Shown piece by piece: positions 6,768 through 14,898 of a stretch of 39,819 bases of DNA. Made by a program: the position numbers and the translations under genes. How positions within the stretch are numbered: the first letter of the stretch is position 1; the number at the start of each line of letters is the position of its first letter. Origin of the DNA: Microbacterium sp. (GTDB lineage Bacteria; Actinomycetota; Actinomycetes; Actinomycetales; Microbacteriaceae); NCBI GenBank assembly GCA_003248655.1, contig QFPM01000024.1, positions 1 to 39,819 of the forward strand, read 5' to 3'. Under the pieces are notes generated by a model. The model was not told where the DNA came from. It saw nothing but the letters and a program-made list of their open reading frames with translations, and searched no databases.

Positions 6768-8132
6768 GTGCTGTTCGCTCGTTCAGTAGCCGGCGGGTCA
6801 GTCTCTGCCCGGCGGCTGCGTCCGGTGCAGGTCATCTTCCTGGGCTTCTTCGGCGCCGGCATCGTCGGCACCGGACTGCTGATGCTGCCCATCGCGAAGA
6901 CCGGACTGGGTGGGGCGAGCTTCCTCGAGGCACTGTTCACCGCCACCTCCGCGCTGTGCGTGACGGGCCTGGTCGTGGTGGACACGCCGACCTACTGGAC
7001 CGGGTTCGGGCAGGCCGTGATCCTGGCGCTCATCCAGGTCGGCGGATTCGGGGTGATGACCTTCGCGTCCGTGGTGGGCCTGGCCGTGCTGCGCCGGTTC
7101 TCGCTCCGCTCCCGGCTGGTCGCGGCGGCGGAGGTGAAGAGCCTCGGCCTGGAGGGCGTCGGGTCGCTGGTTCGTGGTGTCGTCGTGATCTCTCTGGTGA
7201 TCGAAGCGATCGCGGCGGTGATCCTGACGGCGCAGTTCGCGATTGGGTACGGGTACGGGTTCGGTGAGGCCGTCTGGCTGGGCGTGTTCCATTCGGTGTC
7301 GTCCTTCAACAACGCCGGGTTCGCGCTGTACAGCGACAGCATGATGCGCTACGTCGCGGACCCGGTGATCTGCCTGACCATGTCGGCAGCGATCATCCTC
7401 GGCGGTCTCGGGTTCCCCGTCCTCATCCAGCTGAGGAGGCACCTGCGGGAGCCGCGGCTGTGGTCGATGCACACCCGCCTGGTGCTGTGGGGAACGGTGC
7501 TGCTGCTCGTGCTGGGCACGGTCTACATCACCGCCCTGGAGTGGGCGAACCCCCGCACGCTGGGCCCGCTGGAGTGGCCGGTCAAGCTGCTGGCCGGGTT
7601 CTTCCAGTCCGTGCAGACCCGCACCGCCGGGTTCAACAGCGTCGACATCACCCAACTGCACGAGGCGACCTGGTTCGGGATGGACGCGCTGATGTTCATC
7701 GGCGGCGGCCCGGCCGGCACCGCAGGCGGGATCAAGATCACCACCTTCGGGGTGCTGCTGTTCATCATCATCGCCGAGCTGCGCGGCGACGGCGTGGTGA
7801 ACGTTTTCGGCAAGCGACTGTCTCGCGCCGTGCACCGGCAGGCGATCACCGTCGCCCTGCTCGCCGTCGCGCTCGTCGCGGGCAGCACGGGGCTCATGCT
7901 GCTGATCACCGACCACCCAATGGACAAGGTGCTGTTCGAAGTCACCTCCGCATTCGGCACCGTCGGGCTGTCAGCCGGCATCACAGCCGACATCCCCCCG
8001 ATCGGTCAGGTGCTGCTCATCCTGCTGATGTTCATCGGCCGACTGGGGCCGATCACCTTCGCGTCCGCCCTCGCGTTGCGTGAGCGTCGACTGCTGTACG
8101 AGCTCCCCAAGGAAAGGCCGATCATTGGCTGA
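6768..8132 (+). CDS. ktrB: TrkH/KtrB-type potassium uptake channel subunit
   Basis: 454 residues from GTG 6768 (ATG 6726 would add 14 residues but lies before the -10 box). The four pore loops of the SKT superfamily are visible: TATSALCVTGL, SSFNNAGF, QTRTAGFNSVD and TSAFGTVGLSAG, each with its selectivity-filter glycine, separated by paired membrane helices. The conserved GGGPAGTAGGIK segment lies before the third-to-fourth repeat linker. It imports K+ (Na+-coupled in Ktr systems). The end overlaps the RCK-subunit gene by 8 bp, so both proteins should form one complex. The length fits KtrB better than the longer TrkH. Confidence 0.9.
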   Translation: MLFARSVAGGSVSARRLRPVQVIFLGFFGAGIVGTGLLMLPIAKTGLGGASFLEALFTATSALCVTGLVVVDTPTYWTGFGQAVILALIQVGGFGVMTFASVVGLAVLRRFSLRSRLVAAAEVKSLGLEGVGSLVRGVVVISLVIEAIAAVILTAQFAIGYGYGFGEAVWLGVFHSVSSFNNAGFALYSDSMMRYVADPVICLTMSAAIILGGLGFPVLIQLRRHLREPRLWSMHTRLVLWGTVLLLVLGTVYITALEWANPRTLGPLEWPVKLLAGFFQSVQTRTAGFNSVDITQLHEATWFGMDALMFIGGGPAGTAGGIKITTFGVLLFIIIAELRGDGVVNVFGKRLSRAVHRQAITVALLAVALVAGSTGLMLLITDHPMDKVLFEVTSAFGTVGLSAGITADIPPIGQVLLILLMFIGRLGPITFASALALRERRLLYELPKERPIIG

Positions 8133-8829
8133 CAAGAAGATCCGACTGTTCGGCGGCACCGAGCCGTCCCGAGTCGCGTCGGCGAACGCCGTCGCCGTGC
8201 TCGGGCTGGGCCGGTTCGGCAGCTCCCTCGCGCTGGAGCTGATGGCCAACGACACCGAAGTGCTTGGTATCGACACCCGCGAGGAGGTCGTGCAGTCGCT
8301 CAACGGGCGCCTCACCCATGTCGTCGCCGCCGACACGACCAGCGAGGATGTGCTGCGCCAGCTCGCGGTGCCCGAGTTCGACCGGGTGGTCGTCGCGATC
8401 GGTAGCGATCTGGAGGCGAGCATCCTCACCACCTCGCTGCTGCTGCGCTTCGGGATCCGGGATGTGTGGGCCAAGGCGGTCAGCGGCGCGCACGGCGCGA
8501 TCCTCGAACAGCTCGGGGTGCCGCACGTGATCTACCCGGAGCAGGACATGGGGCGCCGGGTCGCGCACCTGGTGCGCGGCAGCATGCAGGACTATATCGA
8601 GGTCGACAGCGACTTCGCCCTCGTGCGCACCACCCCGCACCGCGCGATCACCGGGGTCCCGCTGGGCCAGACCGATCTGCGCGCGAAGCACGGCGTCACC
8701 ATCGTCGCGGTCAAACCTCTCGGCCAGCCCTGGACCCACGCGACAGCGGAGACGGTGCTGCGATCGGACGATGTCATCCTGGTGTCCGGGCGAACCCGCA
8801 AGGCGGAGGCGTTCAGCCAACTGCGCTGA
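8125..8829 (+). CDS. ktrA: TrkA/KtrA-type RCK regulatory subunit of K+ uptake
   Basis: 234 residues from TTG 8125, chosen because AAGGAAAGG lies 8-16 bp upstream and the protein then begins ADKKIRLFGG. An upstream ATG at 8080 would overlap ktrB by 53 bp. The Rossmann motif VLGLGRFGSSLALEL and the acidic strand end VLGID mark the NAD(H)/ATP-binding RCK_N domain (about residues 20-145). An RCK_C-like domain follows, ending DDVILVSGRTRKAEAF. It gates the KtrB channel according to nucleotide, and possibly c-di-AMP, binding. It is the only RCK subunit in the window, although two channel subunits are present. Confidence 0.9.
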   Translation: MADKKIRLFGGTEPSRVASANAVAVLGLGRFGSSLALELMANDTEVLGIDTREEVVQSLNGRLTHVVAADTTSEDVLRQLAVPEFDRVVVAIGSDLEASILTTSLLLRFGIRDVWAKAVSGAHGAILEQLGVPHVIYPEQDMGRRVAHLVRGSMQDYIEVDSDFALVRTTPHRAITGVPLGQTDLRAKHGVTIVAVKPLGQPWTHATAETVLRSDDVILVSGRTRKAEAFSQLR

Positions 8830-8850
8830 CCCTCTTGAGATGATGAGGCC

Positions 8851-9877
8851 GTGAAGATCCAGGCGGCAGCAATCGTGGCAGCAGCCGGTGTTGCCGCCCT
8901 GGTGTTCTGGTTCGTGCGCGGTGGGCCGAAGCTCCCGTCCGAGACGGATGCGATCATCGAGCGGGTGTCGGGGAGCGACCTGCCGCATGTCGTCGTCGGC
9001 GAGACAGGCTATGCCGACTCGAGCGGGGTGCGCATCTGGTACGAGAGCATCCCGGCCGGGGTGCCTGAGAAGGGCGTGGTGCTGCTCAACATCTCGATGG
9101 CCGGGAACTCCCTGTTCTGGCCGCCCGGCTTCATCCGAAGCCTCCGGCAGGCGGGGTATCGGGTGATCCGCTACGACCAGCGCGGCACCGGCGCCTCGGA
9201 TTGGATGCCCGCGTGGCGCCGTGCGCACCCGTACGCGCTGGTCGACATGGCCGCCGATGCGACCGCGGTGCTCGACGCGCTGCGTGTCGAGCGGGCGCAC
9301 GTCAGGGCTCTCCCTCGGCGGATTCGTCGCCCAGGAGATCGCGATCGGCCATCCCGGCCGCGTGGCGTCCCTCACCCTGATGTCGACGGCCGCCGACCCC
9401 ACCGACACGAGCCTCCCCGGGCCGCGGTTCGGCCGCATGCTGCGCGCCGGGCTCGCTGGCATCCCGCTGCTGCGATACCGCCTGCTCGGTGGCGAGAGGA
9501 ACCTCGTCAAAGAGGTCGTGGCGAAGACCATCATCGGGATCGGCTACGAGAACCTCGACATCGAGGAGACCGCCGAACTCGTGCTCTACGACCTCCGCTA
9601 CCGGCGCGGCATCAACTTCCGGGCCATCGGCCAGCACCAGGCCGCGGTGGCCGCCACCCGCTCCCGATACGAACTGCTTGGTAGTCTCCGGGTTCCCACC
9701 CTGGTCATCCACGGCACCGCTGACGACTTCCTCCCGATCGAGCATGCACGAAAGCTCGTCGAGCTGATCCCCGGCGCCCGGTCCCTCTGACTCAAAGGGG
9801 TGGGGCACCTGTTCCCGTACCCCGATATGCCTGCGGTCACGCAGACGATCGTGTCGCATCTCGACGGCGCACGCTAG
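8851..9877 (+). pseudogene. Alpha/beta hydrolase with one frameshift and one nonsense codon
   Basis: GTG 8851 follows a GATGAGG ribosome-binding site 21 bp after ktrA. The N-terminus has one membrane anchor, then a hydrolase fold: YDQRGTGAS in frame one up to about 9307, where the frame shifts. The nucleophile elbow GLSLGGF and the rest continue in the next frame. TGA at 9788-9790 interrupts that second frame, after which the same frame goes on as LKGVGHLFPYPDMPA to TAG at 9875-9877. The acid (HGTADDFLP) and histidine (GVGHLFP) of the triad are recognisable. Both lesions would abolish activity; one or both could be sequencing errors. Confidence 0.75.
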
Positions 9878-9922
9878 GACGTGTTGAACCGACGCGAGAC
9901 TAGCTGAGAAGAGGTGGGAACT

Positions 9923-9954
9923 GGGGTGGGCCGTCACACATGACGACTCACCCC
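9923..9954. terminator. Bidirectional terminator hairpin
   Basis: Arms GGGGTGGGCCGTC and GACGACTCACCCC pair at 11 of 13 positions around ACACAT. The hairpin sits between the convergent hydrolase pseudogene and the ABC permease ending at 9960. No strong T-run follows, as is common in high-GC actinobacteria. Confidence 0.55.
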
Positions 9955-9959
9955 ATTCC

Positions 9960-10790
9960 TTAGCCGAGGATGTCGCGCCGTGCCAGTGCCGCGGTTCCGA
10001 TCGCGACCAGCAGCGCGGAGCCGCCCCACAGCAGGACGAGGCCGGGCCAGTCGAATCCGTTGGTCAGCGGCGCTTCGCCGTACGCCCAGTGGAAGGGCGA
10101 GAGGACGCGCAGCCAGTCGAGGTCTTCGCTGTTGTTCGCGACAGCTTGCATGACGTACCCGGCGACGGCGACGCCTGCGCCGACTCCGACGCCCCACGAC
10201 CGTCGGCCGGTGAGCGCACCGGCAGCGAAGCCGGCTGTTCCCGAGAAGAGGCCGAGCCCTATCCATGCCGTGGTGACGGCGACGAGGTTGCCGGCGTCGA
10301 GTTCCAGTTCGCCCGGGCCGTTCATCGCCCAGATGAGCAGCCATGCCACGACGCCCAGTACGAGCATCTTCGCCAGCAGGGCGAGGGCGCTTTCGAGGGC
10401 GTACTGCACGCGTCCGACCCCGTGGGCGAGGGTGAGCTCGAGGCGGCCGGATTCCTCGGCGCCGCCGGTGAACGCGCCGCCCCAGGTGATCGAGGCGATG
10501 GTGATGAGGACGAAGCCGATGAGGCCGAAGAACGTCGCCTGCGCGTAGCCGGCGCCGGTGGTGATGTTCTCGTATCCGATGGTGCGGACCAGTTCGGGAG
10601 GCAGCGAGTCCATCAGTCCGATGAGCTCGGGCGACTTCATGGCCGGGTACAGCGGTAGATAGAGGAATACGACGGCGGCCACGCCGGCCGACCAGCCGAT
10701 GAGTCCTCGCCACCCTTCGCTGAGCCAGCGGCGGAACACCGGGAGTGGGGTGGGGCGAACGGATGCGGTGCGCTGTGCGATGGCGGTCAT
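9960..10790 (-). CDS. ABC-2 type transporter permease, second system
   Basis: 276 residues with about six membrane segments, ending ALARRDILG. The motif-like stretch WGGAFTGGAEESGRLELTL after the second helix pair is seen in actinobacterial ABC-2 permeases that are paired with a TetR regulator. Its start overlaps the ATPase stop by ATGA (10787-10790). It is expected to form an exporter with the upstream ATPase; the substrate is unknown, with drugs, peptides or lipids all possible. Confidence 0.82.
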   Translation of the reverse strand: MTAIAQRTASVRPTPLPVFRRWLSEGWRGLIGWSAGVAAVVFLYLPLYPAMKSPELIGLMDSLPPELVRTIGYENITTGAGYAQATFFGLIGFVLITIASITWGGAFTGGAEESGRLELTLAHGVGRVQYALESALALLAKMLVLGVVAWLLIWAMNGPGELELDAGNLVAVTTAWIGLGLFSGTAGFAAGALTGRRSWGVGVGAGVAVAGYVMQAVANNSEDLDWLRVLSPFHWAYGEAPLTNGFDWPGLVLLWGGSALLVAIGTAALARRDILG

Positions 10791-11707
10791 GATGCTGCTC
10801 CGTTTCGGGCGTACAGATCCAGCACGGACTCTTCGAGGTCGGGTTCTTCCACGGTGAGGTCGCGGATCGTTCCGGCGGCGATGGCCCGGATCACGGGGTC
10901 GATGTCGCCGCGTGCGGTCGCGGAGACACGGACCAGGTCGCCTGCCGCGGCGACGTCCACGTCCTCGATACCGGATGCCGCGGCCAGAGCGTCGGCGACG
11001 GTCTCGGCCGCGACACCGGTGACGGTCGCGCGGACGCGGCGCACGCTCGCGATCCGCAGCGATGAGACCGGGCCCTCCGCGACGATGCGTCCCTGCGCGA
11101 GCACCGCGACGTCGTCGGCTGCCTGCTGGATCTCGCTGAGCACATGGGAGCTCAGCAGCACGGTCTGCCCCGCGTCGCGGGCCTCGCGCACCATCGCGAG
11201 GAACTCCCGCTGCACGAGCGGATCGAGGCCGCTGGTCGGCTCGTCGAGCACCAACAGATCGGGCCGGTGCATGAACGCCTGGACGAGTCCGAGCTTCTGC
11301 TTGTTGCCCTTCGACAGCGTCCGCACGGGCCGGGCCAGGTCGAGTCCGAGCCGCTCGGCGAGCTGCTCGATGGTGCCGGGTGCAACGGGGCCGCTGATCT
11401 CGGCGAGGTGGCGCAGCAGGGCGCGTCCTTTGACGCGTCCTTCCAGGCGCAGCTCGCCGGGGACGTACCCGATGCGGCGGCGAAGGGCGGCGCCGCCGGC
11501 TCGGGGTGATGCGCCCAGCACCGTGATGTCGCCTGAGGTGGGGCGGATGATGTCGAGCAGCGTCCGCAGGGTGGTGGTCTTGCCGGCCCCGTTCGGGCCG
11601 ATCAGCCCGAACACCGAGCCGGACTGGACGGTCAGGTCGAGTCCGTGCAGCGCGGTGTGCGAGCCGTAGCGCTTGTGCAGCGCACGGGTGTGGATCGCCA
11701 CGGTCAT
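10787..11707 (-). CDS. ABC transporter ATP-binding protein, second system
   Basis: 306 residues from ATG 11707, preceded by AAAGGAAC. Longer upstream starts would overlap the TetR gene. Walker A is GPNGAGKTT (37-45), the signature LSKGNKQKLGL and Walker B LLVLDEPTSGLDP, followed by the switch segment VLLSSHVLSEI. A C-terminal extension of about 80 residues (VRRVRATVTGVAAE onwards) is the regulatory domain common in ABC-2 exporter ATPases. It forms a tetR-ATPase-permease operon read leftwards, parallel in layout to the one at 4.6-6.7 kb. Confidence 0.9.
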   Translation of the reverse strand: MTVAIHTRALHKRYGSHTALHGLDLTVQSGSVFGLIGPNGAGKTTTLRTLLDIIRPTSGDITVLGASPRAGGAALRRRIGYVPGELRLEGRVKGRALLRHLAEISGPVAPGTIEQLAERLGLDLARPVRTLSKGNKQKLGLVQAFMHRPDLLVLDEPTSGLDPLVQREFLAMVREARDAGQTVLLSSHVLSEIQQAADDVAVLAQGRIVAEGPVSSLRIASVRRVRATVTGVAAETVADALAAASGIEDVDVAAAGDLVRVSATARGDIDPVIRAIAAGTIRDLTVEEPDLEESVLDLYARNGAAS

Positions 11708-11748
11708 GGCGGTGGTTCCTTTCGAATCAGGGATGAGGATCGAGGACG

Positions 11749-12468
11749 CTACCGCGCCGCCGGGGGATCCGGATCCTGATTCGGGTCGCCGTCGCCCTTG
11801 TCGCTGCGGGGCCCGGCGGGCCGGGCGAGTGCTTCCTTCGCCGCCGTCAGCAGGCTGTCGTCCTGGAACAGCCCGTGGGTGAACAGCTCGAGGCCGGGAA
11901 GCGCCAGCCGCCGCGCCCCTTCCGGGCCTAGTGGGTCGACGCCCAGCACCCGAGCGATTTGACCCTGCAGCAGCAGCGGCGCCAGCCCGTAGGCGGTCAG
12001 CAGCAGCGCGGTGGCCTCGGGGTCGGACATCGTCTGCGTCTGCCACTTGTCTCCCACATCACGGAGCATCTTGCGGGTGTGCTCCAGGAACGCGTCGAAC
12101 ACCCGCCGACCGGCGTCGCCGGGATCGGCGAGCAGCCGAACCAAATAGCCCAACCTGCCCGCGTGGACGCCGACGCCCGCCAGCACCGCGTCGATCCCTT
12201 GCGCGGTGGGGTCGTCGATCGCGATGGTGCGGTCCGCGAGCAGTGTCGAGACCACGTGCTCATCGCACTCTTCACGCAAACCGGCCTTGGAGCCGTAGTG
12301 GTGCAGCACCAGGGCGGGGCTCGCGCCCGCGTGCGCCGCGATCTGCCGCACCGTGGCCCGATCGAAGCCCGCCTCGGCGAAGACCTCGATGGCGGCATCC
12401 CGGATGCGCGCACGCATCGTCAGGTCGCCAGCATCCCGGACTGAACTCACGTTCAGCATACTAATCAT
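11749..12468 (-). CDS. TetR-family transcriptional regulator, second system
   Basis: About 239 residues from ATG 12468; ATG 12459 is also possible. The HTH is at MRARIRDAAIEVFAEAGFD and VRQIAAHAGASPALVLHHYGSK. The long C-terminal region ends in an acidic, proline-rich tail (DKGDGDPNQDPDPPAAR). A short inverted repeat GCAT-N7-ATGC (12456-12470) overlaps the possible start codons and may be its operator. It heads the ABC operon and diverges from the unknown gene at 12715. Confidence 0.85.
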   Translation of the reverse strand: MISMLNVSSVRDAGDLTMRARIRDAAIEVFAEAGFDRATVRQIAAHAGASPALVLHHYGSKAGLREECDEHVVSTLLADRTIAIDDPTAQGIDAVLAGVGVHAGRLGYLVRLLADPGDAGRRVFDAFLEHTRKMLRDVGDKWQTQTMSDPEATALLLTAYGLAPLLLQGQIARVLGVDPLGPEGARRLALPGLELFTHGLFQDDSLLTAAKEALARPAGPRSDKGDGDPNQDPDPPAAR

Positions 12469-12714
12469 GCGTTCACCAATCTGTCCAGTGATGTCGTCCA
12501 GCTGCGGGGTTTCGTTGCGGAACGCCGCACCCGGCCTTGGCGGGCCGGGTCGCACAACGCAGGCTTCTTCTCACAGCACAGCCGTGGCGCGGTGTTTCTC
12601 GCGCCCGCTGCGGGTAGGGTGTCGTGGATCCCCCTCCGGGGTCACGGTGAGCCGGGAAGTCTGGTCGGCAGCGGTCGCGCGACCGCTCCGGCACACCGAA
12701 CAGACGGAGAAGCG

Positions 12715-13233
12715 GTGACACACACCGTCGTCGCCCTGGGCGACCATCTCGATTCCCTACGCCAGCTGACCCCGCACCGCGGCGTGATCGACTCCGACGA
12801 GGACCTGGAGCCACGCGGCGGCGTGCGTGGGCTGGTCGTCGGGGTGGACCTGACGGGCGCCCGGTCTGCACGAGAGGTGCGGGCGGAACTGAAGCGACAG
12901 GTGACCCGGTGGGCCGAAGCGGCGCGCCGGTATCCCGGAGCGATCCACCTGCTGATCGCCTACCAGATCCCTCGGGGCCTGGACCCGAGCCGCGTTCAGG
13001 GAGCCGCCGACGGTGCCGCCCTGCGGGCGCACGCGATGCTGGAGCGCAGCGCCGCCCGCTACGTCGATGTGACCCTGCTCGATGTGACCGAGTGCGACGA
13101 CACGACGGTTCTGGCGGATCGGATCATGGAGCGGATCAGTGGCCGGGCCGGTGCTTACTCGGCGGCGGCGCTGACGTGGGCGGATATCCGCGGCACTTCG
13201 ATCGCGCGTGCCACAATGGCCGACTACTACTGA
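12715..13233 (+). CDS. Unrecognised protein, paralogue of the product at 25834-26361
   Basis: 172 residues from GTG 12715, with GGAGAAGC just upstream; a longer frame from 12592 looks non-coding. It is soluble, with no signal or membrane helix. I do not recognise the family. It aligns with the second copy near the end of the kdp region: RGLVVGVDL against GGIVWGIQL, then a tyrosine/hydrophobic strand (IHLLIAYQIPR against HHVIVLYRRGP), VDVTLLDVTECD against VDVVFIDVTDCA, and ALTWADIRGTSIA against SLDWADVRDRSVH. Strand-turn-helix alternation suggests an alpha/beta fold. Both copies lie beside K+ transport genes, so a role in ion or osmotic stress is possible but unproven. It converges with the trkH gene, 33 bp away. 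Confidence 0.7.
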   Translation: MTHTVVALGDHLDSLRQLTPHRGVIDSDEDLEPRGGVRGLVVGVDLTGARSAREVRAELKRQVTRWAEAARRYPGAIHLLIAYQIPRGLDPSRVQGAADGAALRAHAMLERSAARYVDVTLLDVTECDDTTVLADRIMERISGRAGAYSAAALTWADIRGTSIARATMADYY

Positions 13234-13266
13234 CCAGCCTCTCACCCGCGACAAGGCCTCCGGGGT

Positions 13267-14661
13267 TCAGCCGATGATGGGGCGTTCCTCGGGGAGGGTG
13301 TAGAGCAGGTTCCGTTGCCGTAGCGCCAGGGCGGCGGCCAAGCCGATGGGGCCGATGCGGCCGGCGAGCATGAGCAGGCTGAGCACGTACTTCCCGAACG
13401 GCTCGAGCTCGGCGGACAGGCCGACCGAGAGTCCGCAGGTCGCGAACGCGGAGATCACCTCGAACAGGATCCGGTCCAGCGGCGCGGTGCTGACGGTCAT
13501 CACCAGCCCGGTGGCGACGAGCACCAGGGTGGCGCCGAGGAAGGTGACGCTGATCGCGAGGCGGAGCGAGCCGTCGGGGATGTGGCGTCCTGCCGCGATG
13601 ACGTGCCGGTCGCCGCGTGCTTCGGCGATGATGCCGAGGAACAGCACCGCGAGGGTGGCGACCTTGATGCCGCCGGCGGTGGACGCCGAGCCGCCGCCGA
13701 CGAACATCAGCGCGTCGGAGACGAGCAAGGTGATCGGGGTGGACTCGTTCGTGTCGGTGAGCGCGAACCCGCCAGAGCGCATCATGACCGAGGCGAACAG
13801 CGCGTGGAACGCTTTCTCGGCGGGGTTCAGGTGGCCGATGGTGCGGTCGTTACCCCACTCGAGCAGACCCCACGCGAGCGCGCCGACCGCGAGCAGGATG
13901 GTGGTCGTGGTGAGGGTGAGTTTGGTGTGCAGGCTCCACTTGCGCCGGTGCCACTTGTGGATGATGAGAGTGAGGAACACTGGAAATCCGAAGCTGCCGA
14001 CGAACACTCCGATCATGATCGGGACCAGGATCCACAGGTCGCCGTCGAACGGGGCGAGCCCGCCTTCGTGGATGGAGAACCCGGCGTTGTTGAACGCCGA
14101 GATGCCATAGAACAGGGCATTCCACAGCCCCTCCCACCAGTGTTCCTCGATCATCACGAACCGGGGGACTAGCGCGAGGACCAGGATCGCTTCGATGGTC
14201 AGGGTCGTGACCACGACGATGCGCAGCAGTTGCCCGACCTCGCCGAGCTTGGAGGCGCCGCCGATGCTCTGCTGCGCGAACAGCTTCCCTCGCACCCCGA
14301 GGTGGCGGGTGACGGCCCTCATCAGCAGCAGCGCGATCGTCACGATCCCCAGCCCGCCGGCCTGGATCGCGAGCAGGATCACGACCTGCCCGAAGAAGGA
14401 CCACTGTGTGGCGGTATCGACACTGGTCAGCCCGGTGACGGTGACGGCGGAGGTGGCGGTGAACACGGCATCCTGCAGCGGCGCGGCGCGCCCATCTGCA
14501 GAGGAGACCGGCAGCGTGAGCAGGCCGGAGAACAGCACGGCGGCGAGAAAAAAGATCAGCACCGCCATCCGCGACGGCGACCGCTTCGCCAGGTCGCGGA
14601 GATAGCGACCCGGCCGCAGCACCGTCTCGGGCAACCATCGCATACCGCGGTCTCGCGCCAC
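13267..14661 (-). CDS. ktrB: Second TrkH/KtrB-type potassium uptake channel subunit
   Basis: 464 residues from GTG 14661 with GAGGAGA upstream. Pore-loop motifs are TATSAVTVTGL, SAFNNAGF, MMRSGGFAL and SAFATCGLSVG, plus the conserved GGGSASTAGGIK. The C-terminus NLLYTLPEERPIIG almost repeats that of the first channel (RLLYELPKERPIIG), so they are paralogues. It has no adjacent RCK gene and may share the KtrA encoded at 8125, or use one elsewhere. It is transcribed divergently from nhaA, which suggests opposed Na+/K+ fluxes under related control. Confidence 0.9.
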   Translation of the reverse strand: MARDRGMRWLPETVLRPGRYLRDLAKRSPSRMAVLIFFLAAVLFSGLLTLPVSSADGRAAPLQDAVFTATSAVTVTGLTSVDTATQWSFFGQVVILLAIQAGGLGIVTIALLLMRAVTRHLGVRGKLFAQQSIGGASKLGEVGQLLRIVVVTTLTIEAILVLALVPRFVMIEEHWWEGLWNALFYGISAFNNAGFSIHEGGLAPFDGDLWILVPIMIGVFVGSFGFPVFLTLIIHKWHRRKWSLHTKLTLTTTTILLAVGALAWGLLEWGNDRTIGHLNPAEKAFHALFASVMMRSGGFALTDTNESTPITLLVSDALMFVGGGSASTAGGIKVATLAVLFLGIIAEARGDRHVIAAGRHIPDGSLRLAISVTFLGATLVLVATGLVMTVSTAPLDRILFEVISAFATCGLSVGLSAELEPFGKYVLSLLMLAGRIGPIGLAAALALRQRNLLYTLPEERPIIG

Positions 14662-14898
14662 CGGGGTCTCCTCATCAGATCAGACGACCCGAGGGTCGCC
14701 GCCGACCAGGCTTCCCGGCACTCCGGCGACAAGCATAGTTCGGCTGATCCGAACCCCCTCCATGCCGCGGGGTTTTGGACCGCCGAGGATGTTCTGAAGA
14801 CCTGCCAGGGCACCTCCATGCGGCCTCTTGTAGGCTGGGGGAGGCGCGTCGGGAAGCCTGGTCGACACCGTCCTTCGTCGACCCGATCGGAACCGCCT

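Noticed and set aside
12592..12714. Upstream extension of the unknown gene at 12715
   Set aside because: The added residues are low-complexity and unlike the paralogue; GTG 12715 has a proper ribosome-binding site.
14662..14898. Possible Na+/Li+ riboswitch (nhaA-I or nhaA-II type) upstream of nhaA
   Set aside because: I could not match the leader to the known conserved core; a covariance-model search would decide.
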